This document shows, piece after piece, positions 12,038-27,000 of a DNA stretch of 64,000 nucleotides. The position numbers and the translations under genes are program-made. The notes under the pieces were generated by a model, which made no database searches, was not told the origin of the DNA, and saw only the letters and a program-made list of their open reading frames with translations. This DNA comes from Antedon bifida (Eukaryota > Echinodermata > Crinoidea > Comatulida > Antedonidae): positions 17,470,717 through 17,534,716 of the forward strand of contig OY727098.1 in NCBI GenBank assembly GCA_963402885.1, given 5' to 3'. The first letter of the stretch is position 1. The number at the start of each line of letters is the position of its first letter.

Positions 12038-15000
12038 CTAGGGAAAAAAATATTAAATGACTTGTAGATCATCGGATTGTCACTGACACCATAAACACAA
12101 ACTTGGCAATTGGAAGAAAACATCTTGGCTGTGTTGTATGCTCAAATGAACCGTATGTCTCTTTATGGTGATTAACTATCTTCAGTTATGCAAAAATGTT
12201 AACAATAAATAAAAATACAAATAAGGATGGAAAAAATGGAGAGAAATTAATTTTGAACTTCTGTTTGATTGAATAGCACACTTTCTAGAGTGTATGTACA
12301 TTTGTTATACTTACGAACACACTGAGGCAAATGTCCTTGCCACTGGTTGTTGACATTGCAGTACATTTGACTTCGATAATGTTTCATTACATAACCATTG
12401 GTACAAGTGTAGAAAGCAGTTTGATGACCTCTTGGTGAGACTCCCAATCGATAATTACCGTTCTGGATATCGGGTGCTGGTCCACAGCCAGAAGTCTTTA
12501 CACATTGTGGTTTAGGATTATCCCATGTTCCATCTGCAATACATGTGCTGCTTTCAACACCATTGATTTCAAACCCAGAATTACATCTGAAAATAACTGT
12601 TCTGTGTCCATTTTCATTTTCGAACATGGTGACTTCACCATCCGTAAGGTTTAATGGAGGACAGGTTAATGGTTTACATACTGGGATTGAGCCATTCCAT
12701 GCACCATTACTATTACATGTTAATGAGGTTGGTCCATGAATTTTAAAATTATTCTTACAACTTAATTCTATAGCTGCTCCAACTGAATGATTAAGACCAC
12801 TAACAGTGAGATGTTTGTCATGCAAGACAAGTGGAGATGGACATTCGATTGCAATACATGGATTGGTTGTAAAATTCCAAGTTCCATTAGCTTGGCATAT
12901 CATAGTGTTTCCTTGCGGTTTGAATCCAGGACTACATACAAAATTAATGATGTCTCCAAAGCTGTAGTCTGATTTTGTATTTGCAGGCGATGCATTTGTA
13001 AATAGAGGGGGTGGTGGACATTTGACAGAAGAGCAAACTGGTGCTGAATCACTCCATGTTTCATCAATTAGGCATGTCCTTTCAGTTGGTCCATCAAGAT
13101 TGTATCCAATATCACACATGTATGTGACAACATCCTGATATGTGCCATCTGCATAATTGATAACTGAATGTGTTGGTTTGTCAGGAACTCCACATGAAAT
13201 GATTTCACATGTTGGTGGCAATGGTTTCCATCTTCCTGAACTTGAACACCTTGTGGATTTAGCTCCATGTATTGAAAATCCTTCATTACATTCATAATGT
13301 GTAACTGATGTAACGGTAACTTCATCATAACGTATTCTTCCATGCTCTATTTCACGTGGTATTGGACACGTAACTGGCTTGCATGTTGGGGCTGCTTCTG
13401 TCCAGACACCATTTTTGCTGCATGTGCGTTTGCTATGACCTATTAGATCATAGCCATCCAAACAGTGGTATCGTGCAAGACTGTTGACTGTTAATAGATG
13501 GTCAGAAACACCTCCATTTTCTGGAGCATCAAGCCTTGGACAAGTTATTTGAATACATCTCACTTGTCCACGACTCCAGTTAGAAGATTCCAGGCACACT
13601 TTTTTGGGTTTACCTACGAACCTATACCCTACTTTACAAGAGTAAGTAACAACACTTCCTAATGTTGTTCCATTACGAATAGCAACAACATTTTTTGGTT
13701 TTGGTGGAAGTGAACAATCTATTAATCTGCATTGAGGTTGGGCACTGCTCCAGCGCTGTGAAGAACACATTGATGATGATTCTCCAACCAACATGTAATT
13801 TTCTTGACAAGAGTAATGACTACGTTTTGATCCATTTGGTAAAACTTCAACTCGCACAAATCCATTAGATGGAGCAGTAGGCTGCGGGCATGAACTCCGT
13901 CTGCACCGTACACGACCACCACTCCATTTTCCATTCCATCCACATATCTGTTGCCTGTTTCCTTGAAGTGTGTAACCCTGATTACATGTGTATACTAATT
14001 GATCAGTAAACAAGTAACTTCTTTTTTCAGGTGTGTAATATCCATTTGGAAAGTAAGCTGGTCGTGAACAAGTATTTGGTTTGCAACTCCGTGGTCCCTC
14101 ACTCCATGTACCATCATTTTGACACGTTGAAATGCTTTTTCCTATTTTATGAAGAAAAACAATTATCTTTCACCATATTATATGACAAAAATGTTTTATC
14201 TAATCTGAAAAGTGTGAAAAATGTGTAAATTAATAATAAAAATACAAAACTAACATTTATTTGCAATTTAATGCTATTACACCAATAATATTCAATTTTA
14301 AAATTCATTATTCAAATTATAATATATTAAACTTACCTATATTTTAATATAAACTTACCTATTAATGTAAAACCCGGTAGGCAGTAATAGGACACATTGC
14401 CATTTACAGTGAAATCACCATTTTCTAATACCATTGGCTGTCCACAGGTTACAGCGACACAAATTGGTTGCTCACCACTCCATTGTGAATTTTCCAAGCA
14501 TCTTAACTCATTGCTGCCCTCAAGTTTAAATCCTTGTATGCAGGAGAATATTGCAACACTTCCAAATGTGTTATCATTATTTCGTATTAAGCCATTCTTA
14601 AGAATTTGTAAGTCTGGACAGGACACTTTCACACAGATTGGAATCAGAGGGTTCCATACACCATTAGATCTACAAATGATTCGTTCTGCTCCAATAAGTT
14701 GATAGCCAGCATTGCAACTGAAACTTACTTCACTTCTGTATTTGAAACTTGCAGCGATGAACTGTCCATTTGGAAAGTTGGTGATAGTTGGACATGAGAT
14801 GAGTTCACATGATGGCATGATCCCCTGCCACTTGCCAGAATGCGTGCACACAAATTTATTTCCGTCAACTATTTGATACCCATCCAAACAGTGAAACAAC
14901 AAAGTTTGATTCTCCCTGAAATCCAATGCATCTGGAACACCATTTGGAATATCCGGAGAAGAACAAACAATATCGATACATTTACCAAGCTCTCCAGACC

Positions 15001-18000
15001 ATGACCCATCCTTTAGACAGGTTATAGTTGACAGGCCTACTATCTTTTTACCTCTATCACAACTTAGGGTCAACGTGCTATTAAGAGTGAAGACGCCACC
15101 CTGACTGGTAATGATAGTGTTTGGAGAAAATACAGGTTTATCACACATAGCCAAGCAGACGGGTACATTTGAGCTCCATTTTCCATTTGCTCCACATGTT
15201 ATTGTTGAGTTCCCATTCATTAAATACCTATCCTCACAACTAAATGTCACAGTGCTTCCATAAGTAAAATTCTGTCCATTCATAAAACCATGTATAGGAA
15301 TAATAGGCCGAAGACAAGATACTATTTTGCATGATGGCAGCTCTCCGATCCATGAGCCATTGGATCCACATGTAAACACAGTCCCGGTTTTTAATGGCCT
15401 GTAGCCTTCTTTACAGAAATAATTCATTTGACTACCATAAGTATGTCCAGTGATGTAATGTGCTACTCTGTCAGGTGGCATTGGTGGCTTTCCGCAATCA
15501 ATGATTCGACATGTTGGGATTGTGGCATTCCACTGCTTTTCAGCACCACATTGTATTGTACTCTCTCCGTCTAACCAATATCCTTCATGACAAGTAAACA
15601 ATATAATATCATTGTATTGGAATGAATCGCCAACGATATTCATATAATTTTGTTGTCGAGGTGGTGGACATTCAACTGGTGTACACCTTGGCATCGTATT
15701 ACTCCAAGTACCATTAGCAAGACAACTGCGGTGTACATTTTCAGTGATTCGATAACCAGAATTGCATTCATATGTTATAGAATGCTGGAAAGAGAAATCT
15801 GTTCCAATGATGCGCCCATGTTCAATCTCCTCTGGTGGAAGACAAGTTAGAGGAACACAATGTGGTGGGTCATTATCCCATGTGTCCATAGCAACACAAG
15901 ATAACACTGCAACATCTTCTATATTGAAACCCTGGATGCATGTATATTGAACAGTGTGATGAAAGAGGTATTCGGCTTTGATAGGACTGTATTCACTGTT
16001 TGGCACAGTTGGAACTGAAGAACATCGAATTCTTCGACAATGTGGAACACTACCGTTAAATCTTAAATCTGCTTCACAAGTTAAAACTGGTTCTCCAATC
16101 AGCTCAAATTCCCGATCACAGAAATAAGTCACATGATCACCAATTTTAACAGGGTCTGTGTTCTGCTTTCTATAACCATTTGAAATTACTGATGGTTTAC
16201 AGGTCAAAGGCCGACATCTCGGCATTCTAGACCAGTGGCCATTGCGCTGACATGACACTGTGTTTTGTCCCTCTAACATGTAGTGCTGGTTGCAAGACAC
16301 GTTGAAGGTAGATCCTTGTCTATTCTGTGTTTGGCTAATAAAATTCACCTGACCGTTCGATATTGTTGGAACCTTGTTGCATAGGATTTCTTTAAAGAAA
16401 AATAAATTTAAAAACTTCATTAAAGAAACCGGTGAAATACAATTAAATAAAATGTTGATGTTAATTTTGTTAAAAATTTATTGGTCTTTTGGCTTACCCT
16501 AATACAGAAGAAAATCCACTTTATATTTAAATTTATTGTTCATTTAAGTTACCTAAACATTGAGGAGGTGGGATATCCCATTCACCATCTTCCGAACATC
16601 GCCGTGTATCTGCACCATCTAATTTGAAACCATCATAACACTGATACTTGATTGTGTCATTGAAATCAAAGTTATCTCCAATGAAGTCACCATCATCTAT
16701 GAATCCAGGATGTCCACAGAATTTTTCTACAGAAAAAGATGATGATAATTTAGAGTTCATTATTGGTAGTAAGAAGCATTACAGACTTGAGATTGTCTCA
16801 AGGCACTAAAGTTAACTAGATTCCCCTAAGAAACATGTCATGGCGGCCACTATGAGCACTTCCATTAATCCATGTTATTGGGCTGCACTGCAAGCCCATA
16901 ACCAGAGTAAACACCGCCTCTTTTTTGCTAAAATCCTTTCAAATCAGAGATTATCAGCAGAAGTGATGGTAAATAGGCATAAACTGGCTTTGGTCAAAAC
17001 AAATTTTTTTTTTTTTTGCAAAAAAGACTGCTCCCTCCCATCCCTATAAAATATCTTTACTTCAAACTTTTGTACTGAACTAAACTTACTGGAACATCTT
17101 GGAAGTTTTTGGAACAGCCAATCACCATAGACTTTACATGATGCTTCAGGGATTCCAACCATTATATAACCAGCATTACAGCTGTATGTAATCGTTTGTA
17201 GAGCAGTTGATGGTAGGTAGCCTGACACTGAACCATGGTCAATCTCAACAGGCTTAGGACAACCTTAAAATACAATTTAAAAAGGTAAGTATTCATCTTA
17301 AGTTTCAGTTATTTACCTTAATTGATATGACCATAATATGAATATCTTCTCCTTTTTAACTTATAAAGAACTTTTATAAAATGTATTCACAAACCTGAAC
17401 AAAAATGATTGGGTATAGATTTGACGCGGCCATACATGCCTTTCTTGACATCAGGCCATGCAATCACATTGCCACGGACGTTGCCACGAGCCTGCTCGCA
17501 CGTTCTTGATAATGAGGCGATTTCACGTGCACTAAATGCATAATCCCAAACATTCAGATGACTAATATTTCCAATGAACGCTTCACGAGAACTGAATCCA
17601 CCACCTAAGGTGTCTTGTTCCTGACCAATCACAAACACACCACCACCTGTATTTCAGAAAGGTAAATATTTAAATATTTTAAAAGTGTCAAAATCCTATT
17701 TACTTAATATTTGTGAAGTGCAGTATTTCATTTTTATAATACTGAACTCAATATTTGCAAGATTTGAAAATGTTATTTCAGAAATTTGATAAAAATGTTT
17801 TGTGGGATTTGGTGCAATATTAACACAAAAATGTTTCATAACACTTTCAGACTCTCACCTGGGATAATATCGTTGACTGCAAGAGGTACAGTTAGTTGCT
17901 GAATCACTTCATCTCCATCTGAATACAGGTGCCATTCTCCACCAATACTGCTCCAAGTGAGAGCCATGTGATGCCATATTCCATCATTAGTCTGTAAGTC

Positions 18001-21000
18001 AGTTATCACTGTTGTATTACGCACCTTTATTACCCACCTGCAATATCAGTACAAGACAAATTTTATGAAACTGTAATGCCATAATATTTAAAACCTCAAT
18101 TGTTAACTAGAATCTATGTGCCTTGCGATTATATGTAACACAAGATTAGAATTGAGTCAAATAGAAAAAATAGAGTAAAATTCAAGAAGAATAAATATGT
18201 AACGTTAAAATATTGAAAATGTCTGTCACAATCTAAAGTAGCTTAAAGATTTTGACTCAAAAAATACCCTGTGTTTTTAAATGGTCTGTCTTTAAAGAGC
18301 CCTTGCAGTCCAGGGTTTAACTTAGGGCCCTAATTGATAAAATTACAATCAGGTCTGCATTCTTGTTATCTAAAGCTCTCAGGCTACCCAGAAAATCTTG
18401 TCACATAAGATAAATTAAAATGTTCATTCATTGTGTCTAGTAGAAACAGCCATCTACAGTACAGTGAGTCTATCACCGTTCATATGCAGCACTTACCCAG
18501 TGTAATCCATCAAAACAAGATCATCAAATGAGTCCTGATCAACAGTGTAGGAGATTGCAGTGCCCCAATTTTCAGTGTCTGAGGTACGCATCCAAAACGC
18601 AACAGTTATGGCATGCAAATCTGGAATTCCATCAAGTAGTATATAGTCTGTTGTACCAGTGTATTCAAAAGATAAACTGAAGTTGGAAGGTAATTCTGAA
18701 AAAAAAGATTTAACTTTAAGTATTTGACATGTGCAGGTACTCAAATTATTTGAGCTGACATAAGATTGATATAATTGTTTTAAAACAAATTATTAGTATT
18801 TTTGGTGGTATGTTGGCCTTATTTGTGGTTCAATGGTTCTGGTTCACTCTTGGTTTAACTTGGTTTGGTAAATTGGTACTAAAGTTAAACAGACATGAAC
18901 TGGTTTAACTCTGGTTTGCTCAAATACCATCATTTTGTCTTTGCCATTGTTAGTACGAAAGTGAAAAATAACATTGTAGGTAGGTCCAGAAAAAACCTAA
19001 CTTTGCTTTATTATGGAAACAATAGTATGGACAAAATATATATGTCATGGTTCCTGGAATCCCAGGTTGCACATAAGATAATAATTCACTTTTACATGAC
19101 AAACATGTTTTCTTACCAATGTCACAAACTTTACCCCCATAGCCTGGATGACATAAACACTTAAAATCATTGATAAGATCTTGACATGTGGCACCACTAA
19201 CACAAGGTTCATGCTGACAATCATTTGTGTTGATCTCACAACGATCACCCTCTAAACCATTCAAACAGGTACAGCTTGTATGGAAAAATATCAAGTTATT
19301 CTGAGCATACAGGTATGTTCTTATTGCATTTCAAAGAAAGTAATATTTTCTTTGTGATATATATTTTCTTTGTGATATATTCGGGCACTGAATGCTTGTC
19401 AGTATTACTGTACGAGAGTGATGTGTTTATTTTTTATTTATCTGTTTTTAAATGCGACTCTACAGCTCAGTATGTCAGTCGGTTGGTCGGTTGGTTGGTC
19501 AGTCGGTTGGTCGGTCGGTCGGTAAACACTAACTTGAGCATGCGACTACAGACATGTATATGACCTTGTTGTATAATATGTATATTTTATATGCAAATGA
19601 CAATAAATGGAAGTTATTTTCCACTGATTAATGAATGAATGAAGTACAAAATCTGTTAAAACTAACTCTAAAAAAGGAGAGGAAAGGCATAATGTCATAT
19701 CATTCCTGGCCGCCTGTCACGTATCATCAGTAATGTTTTATCCTATGTTATTTAAATATAATCAGTGAATGTACCGGTAACTGTTTAAACTTTGCTTAAT
19801 AATATTTTCACTATTTAACATTGTACATTTCTAAATAAATATTATTTAGTGTTTATATATACATTACACTGCAGGGTAGACCATTGTATAGCAATATACA
19901 TATATACTATAGAAAGTAAGATTACCTGAATCCATTCACTTGGTTGATACAAGTGCCCCCATATTCACATGGAGTGCTGTCGCATTCATTTATTTCTAAC
20001 TCACACCGATCACCAAAATAACCATCAGGACAAAGACATCTAAAACCACCGATTTCATCACTACATCTACCGCTATTGGCACAAGGAGATGATAAGCATT
20101 CATTCACTTCAATCTCACAATTTAAGCCTGGAAAATAATATTGTAATAAGCTTGGTAGTGAACATGCTTTTTTTTTCCGTGTCCAAAGGCAAAACGTTTA
20201 AAGCGCATAAAAAAGTACCAAAGTTAACATGCTTGTCTCCAATATAGAGTTTAATCCCGACTTAGTGTCAGGATTAAACTCGCGATTCTTTCTACTCTAC
20301 TCCCTAAGCTTCAAATAAGACTTGTAGTTTAGTTACTTGCTGTTGGATTTACACATATTTTTAATCAACATAAATAAAGTCATAAGCATTATTTAATATA
20401 TATTTTGACACTTTGGAATAAAGTATATTATTAGTATTAAAGGTTGAATTCATCAAGATACCTGTATACGCCTCTGGACAATCACAATAGTAATTGTTGA
20501 TGTCATCGGTGCATCTGCCTTGGTTTTGACATGGGTTTGACTGGCATTCGTTTATATCCTCATCGCAAAGGACACCTGTTTATTGGTTATTAAACAATAT
20601 TATTATTTTTCTATAACTTTTTTTTTTGCGACATATTTTTCCACTGTTATGAGTAGAAGTTTCTAAAAAAAATGCACAAGATAGATATGATGTACAACAT
20701 TACAACATTAAAAATAACAAAAGCAGATTTCTCACCAAATATTCCAGGGTTCAGTACTCCTGGCTCTGTCATCGTACCAGTATGCCTAAAGCCCAGCGCA
20801 CACTATAGCTATCGGCTGAATTTTGTGGTACGCAAAGTGTTATTTGTGCCAGTTGGCTCAGCCAGCTACAGTGTGTGCTGGGCTTAAGCAGTGTCAATTT
20901 GAATTGAATTTACCTTGATATCCTGGTTCACAAGTGCAGTTAAACACATCGATTCCATCATGGCATGTTCCATTATTCATGCAGACTACACCATCACATT

Positions 21001-24000
21001 CATTTACATCTACCTGACAATGCGCACCTACAGGTAAAGCGTATACATTATTCATTGTTTAAAACATCAAAATATGACACTGTAGATTGGAAGATAACAG
21101 GCATGCTTTACCAATACAGTCAATTTTAGGCATTTAATATCATGCCTAAAATAATTTAAACATAAACTTTATTAAAACCTTTAAATATTTATTTATATAC
21201 TGTACATAATATTGTAAAAACATTGCTGAAATTGTATTTGTATTTATTTTTTTTGTATGTGCACGGCCCCAAGAAAGAACAACCATGTGTTGATCTGGGC
21301 CTCCATGGTTAAATAAAGTTAAATTTAATTAACTTAGCACGGTACAGTATCCCTCAACAAAGTCGAGTTTAGTTGCATTTATCGATTTTTTCTGCATAGA
21401 TAAGTACTTAAAAATCTACAAAGTTCTATTAAATATTATTAAGAATTCAACCATGGTTATCTTAGGATATTTTATGTGTGTAAAGCACTTGAAAAATTGT
21501 ATTAGGCGCTATAAGACTTCCATTATTATTATTATAAGAAGATGTCTCATACCTTCAAATCCAGACCGACAAAGGCACACATATCCCCCCTCATTCTTTT
21601 GACAGGTTCCATCATGTTTACATGGTTGTTTGAAGCACTCGTTAAATACTATTCTTGGTACAACATTAATATTTGGCTTTTGAGCTACTTGTTTCTCAAC
21701 TGAAAAAAAGTTTATTTATGTTAAAATGTAACTAAATCTACAAAATTAGTTTCCTTGTTCCCCTGAGTTACTCTGCCCTATGAGATGAGTTCCCATTAAA
21801 TTTGTTTCAACAAAAAGTATTGTTTAACTTTAATCCTCCCCATACAGTAAGCTACCTTTTATGTCTCTAATATTTAAAAAAGAAATATTGTTACAATTGT
21901 ATTGTAAACGTACCATTACAATCTTCCAACAATTGTGATCCAACTGAACTCGTAGTAGACCCTGCTGGGCACTTATCACAGTATTGTTGTCCCACTTCTG
22001 ACTGGTAATACCCTTCTGGACAGGGGTAGCAGGGAGATAACCCAGTGTCTGAAACAAACCCAGGCTGGCATTGTGCTGAAAATAATACAAAAGACAGAAC
22101 TTTTATTTTTATGGTATATTGTATTTTTGAACAACTATATAATTCTGTAAATGTACAAGTAAATATAAGCATATTAACATTTATTTTCATTTATGCTTAC
22201 AGATACAGTTCAAATGAGAAACAGCACCAGTAGATGCAGTTGTGGTGTTATACGGACAAGGCTGACAATCTGTACTATTGGCATTGGGTTGATAAGATCC
22301 TTGGCCACAGCTCTCACACTGTTCTAAGCCAGTGTTGGAACATGTTCCTGGTGGGCAAATGTCTGTGAGATGAGAAAGAAGTTTTATGTAGGTAAGTAAG
22401 TCAAAACACTAACAATTTTTCTTGCTAAGCACTGTAAGACTTTTTTTGTAAAGAGCCTTTCATAAATTTTCAGATAATGATTATTATTATAATTACTATA
22501 CTTTGATCCAATAAATACAATTTATCATGGTATCAAAATAAACAATCATGGCCTTTTCTCTATACATATGCTGAGATGTGGTTGATAGTGAATACCATTG
22601 CTCCCTGTTGATATTTTGGTATTAAGGCTTTAAAACTTACCTTTGCAATCATCTTGATTTTTAGATCTTTTATATAAAGTTGACGAGTTCGTTGGACATT
22701 CTTGACATTCCATTGAGCCCTCTACAGTCTGGTAAGTTCCAATCTGACATTTGACACACTTCCCATTCTTATAGTATGTGCCCTTTGCACAATTCACTAA
22801 AAAACAAAGTGGTGTTTCAAATTGTAGTTATTTATGTGTATAAAACAATATCACATTCACGTTTTCCATTAGTATATGACTCAGCAACAAAATTAAACAA
22901 AACATTAAGATGCATTAAAATACCAAGAACATACTGTACAGAGAGGAAGGTTTACCGAATGCTTGTTGCAACGTACTCAACCTACAGAACTGTTTGGCAC
23001 ATCTGGTATGTAAAATTTAACTTTATTATTATTATTTGAAATTAGAGCTACAGTATATTTACCACATTTATTGCCTTCTTTTAGCACTGTTCCCTCTGGG
23101 CATGTCCCCTTCACATGTTCAAAAGTTGCTTGTCCACTGCCTTGTGTTACATTCAAAACATCAGCAGTTATTTCAAAGTTCAACAGTGTTTTTATACTGT
23201 CTAATGCATTTGCCAGGTTCTGAAATTCATCAGGTTCTCCAATCTCACTATCAGAGGTAAATGGTGTTGCCTGATTGGCTAAAAATAAATATATGTGTAC
23301 TTTAGTAAATTTTGCAGAAAGATTTTTTGGGGTTTTTTTTCAACGTGGTTGAGTTCTACTTTTCACATATTAATGTGACTATTATTTCCATTATTAACCA
23401 ATGAAAGCCCTGTATAATTTGTGAACTGTTTCATACTGTTTATGTAAAAATGAATAAATAAGTAAAGTTTACCATTAATGATTATTTCAACTATAACTTC
23501 TGGTTCTGATTGTGAAACATTTGTGTTGTGTATATTCAGATTTTGATCAAAAGTTCTGACATTCTCATCCTCTTGTTCAACACTTCGTTTTCTCACAAAA
23601 TGTGAATCATCTGCAAACATATTAAATACATAATAATACAATAAATAATGTGAATTGTAACTAAATAAATAATGTTACTAAATAAGCCTCCATGATGTAC
23701 AGTACAGTATGTGAGTTTCCATTTGAATCCAATCTAATAACACATTCCCAAATTTATTTTATTGGCACATGGTGTAAGTGTCCCATGTTTTCAAGTAATT
23801 TATATACACCCATGTACTGCTTAGATTTCCAAGTTTTGTCGTTTAGACAAAATTATGTTTTCGCTTTTACCAAAGGACCATAATGGCCTGTACACTATTG
23901 AATAAAAATAATTATACCTTGATCTTTGCAATTAGCCTCTATATAAGAGACAATACATTTATATCTCTGACCGCAGAGCTTGTTTAACTACAATAAAGAA

Positions 24001-27000
24001 ATGTAGATAAATATGGTTATTAAAATATTAGATTAGTATAAACATGTAATAAACCTCCTAATTAACTTAATGCCAAATCTAAAATGATACATGTTAATTA
24101 TTTATTACAAACCTGTACATCAATGCTTGTACTTATTTTGTCTCTAATCTGCTCAATACTTTCTTCATTACACTTTGACAAGGAATATTTCACCCTTACT
24201 GGCAATTGTACACTCTTTATGTACTTATACTCTATAGGAGAAAAAAGGGCAGGATTTAATGTATTTTAGTTACACATGACACAAAATTATACTTCTATAC
24301 TAATTTGTATGGAATTTTCTGTTTCTGTTAGTCTCTAGACATCAATAGACTCACTGCATCTGTACAATACATTGTTATGATTTAATCACTCGTTTGTTAG
24401 GTTAAATAGCAAAAGAATAATACAACAATTAGATGATCAGAAAGAGTACATACCTGAACAGTCAGGCCAAGGCATAGAATCTTCTGGACTCCAGACTCCA
24501 TCTGGTGAACAGTAGTACACTGGATGTGGCGTGATGGCAAAACTGAATCCATCTTTACACGCTATTGTACAATTTAAAGTTTGTCCGTACTGGTTACAGT
24601 CTGCATGTCCAGCATATGGACTCTGAGGAACCTTACATGCACTTTCTATAAATTGAACCAAAAATATAGAAATACTTTAGTTTGTCTTTTTTTTATTTTT
24701 GTCTGTTCACAAATAATTCTACTTTTAGGTAAAATGTCCTTTTAGTTACTCCTAGTTTGGGCTTCTTGTGTTTTTAGTTGCCTTTTCCCAATCCCTGCCG
24801 TAGGTCTCTTATTGTCAATCAGGTTGCCAAAATGGCAAGTTGTGATTTATTAAAACTGTAAAATGTTCAGAGTTTATCCAAAATAAAAATGTGAATTTAC
24901 CTTGAACTTCAATAATAATATCACAAGTCTTGGTGTTTCCAGAATGATCTGCAGCCCTGTACTTTACCACTGTTGTACCCCAGGGGAACTGGTCCCCTGG
25001 TCGATGTGAAGACACTATTTCAGGCTTCAATCCAGAATTGTCTGAAAACTTTGGTTCTTTCCATGTTACACTTGTCATTGGTTTTGGGGACAGAATTGGA
25101 GGTGGAGAACCACACTTGACAACTATCGGTCTCTCAATATCTGCAATCAGAAATATTTTAGATGAACAAGCACTTTCTTACAAATTTTGCAGAAAAAGAT
25201 ATAATATTATGTATGTTACACAACTTTTGTTACTTGGAATGTATATTGTTATAACTAGATTTTTAAATGGCATATTCCTTAAAAGTGTTTTGCATTGTAA
25301 TCCTTTTCAGCAAATTCCAGTATCATTGGTTATCTCTGAAATTAATATTCAGTAATCAGTAATCTTTTCACCAACAATTGATAACAATGTATCAAAATAG
25401 TGTAATATTTTAGGTTGTGATGGTGGTTTAATTTTCTGGTTGATTTTGTTCTTTGTTTTGTACATTTTGTTGGATGTGCTATCCGAAATTTAAAAAAATG
25501 AATGAATGAATGAAATCAAAGTTGCTATAGACAATGTCTTATACAAATACATTTTTTTAGAAAGACTACTTACCTTTTACATACACCATGAAAGAACAAT
25601 GCGCTGTGTTCCCTGCTCTATCACGAGCCTCATACGTTATATTATTTTTACCAATAGTGAAAATGTAGGGCGGTAGTGTTCTGTAAAGGACTGATACGGT
25701 AACATTGTTGGAATTATCGCTAGCTCTTGGCACACGCCATCTACGCTGTGACACTTCTGCCTTGTTGGTATGCAGCTGAGCTTCTAGGTATATATCATGT
25801 GGACAAGTAATATCTGGTGATGTGATATCTGCAGAGATAAATTAAACAACATAGTATTTAAATAAACCTTAAATGGAGGACACAGTTACTAATTGTTTTA
25901 AAGGTTAATATTTTTAAGCTACAAAGTAATACCTGACAGACCTGTAAATATTGAACACATTGTTTGTTGTAACATTTCTCCTGAAGCCTATGTGGAATTT
26001 GCTTTTGATTTAGTGTATAGTTACTGTACAATGGATTTGCTTTATTTCTAAACAGTTTGGGCATAAATGGCATTCCATAGACAGTTATGGAGAAACAAAG
26101 TTTAAACAAATGTAATTATCATTTTTAGAGTAGAAAAACCGAAAAAATATACCAGGAACTAGAAAACAAAATATATATTTAACAATATTATTTTTTTGTA
26201 GTAGTTTTCTTCTGCACATATTCACTTAAAATGCATTTTTTTTAAATCTTTTAAGTTAACAAACATCTACAAGCAAAATTATACTTCTATACTAATTTGT
26301 ATGGAATTGTCTTCTGTGTTCCTGTTAGTCTCTAGACATCAATAGACTCACCGCATCTGTACAATATATTGTTATGATTTAATCACTAGAAAAATCTATT
26401 TAACAAACCTCTACAAGCATTGAGTAGGTCAAATTTTCTGTCCCATTGCCCAGAATCCAAGCATCTATAAGAGGGGTTTCCAATGACCTCATACCCTTGA
26501 TTGCAGCTGAATACACACTCTTGGCCTATACTATTCCTTTCCTTCGTACATGATGCTGGTGAAAAACTGCCGAGGGGTGATTTCAGCTTAGGTTTGCATG
26601 TTACAGCTTTTTGAAAATAAACACATTAATGTTGAATATCTGGTTTTGTGGAATAAGTTTCACAAGAATACTTAAAATTATATTATCTAGAGAATATACA
26701 GTATGTATAATTTGGAGACAATTAACAATTTTTAGAACAACCCATATGTAATTGTTTAAAAGTATATGGGTAAAAATATTACTTCTGGGGATCTCAAGCA
26801 ATTGTAACTTGTTAAATTACATACGTTTACAGATTGGATTCAGACCATCCCACTTTGCTATTGGAAGACACACTCGGCTAACAGAGCCAAGTAGCTTGTA
26901 GCCTTGGTCGCAGGTTGTGTTGCACACTGTATCAAAAGCATAATCTTCTCGGCTACACTGTATCTCACTGTTTTCTGGTGTTGGAAACATTTCACATTTT

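Noticed and set aside
13068-13943. Minus-strand frames overlapping exon 29 in another frame
   Set aside because: They are shadows of the CCP-encoding frame, without CCP or other domain patterns.
19480-19525. GGTCGGTTGGTCGGT tract as a possible CRISPR-like array
   Set aside because: It is a simple tandem repeat of 4- and 8-base units without spacers, in a eukaryotic intron.
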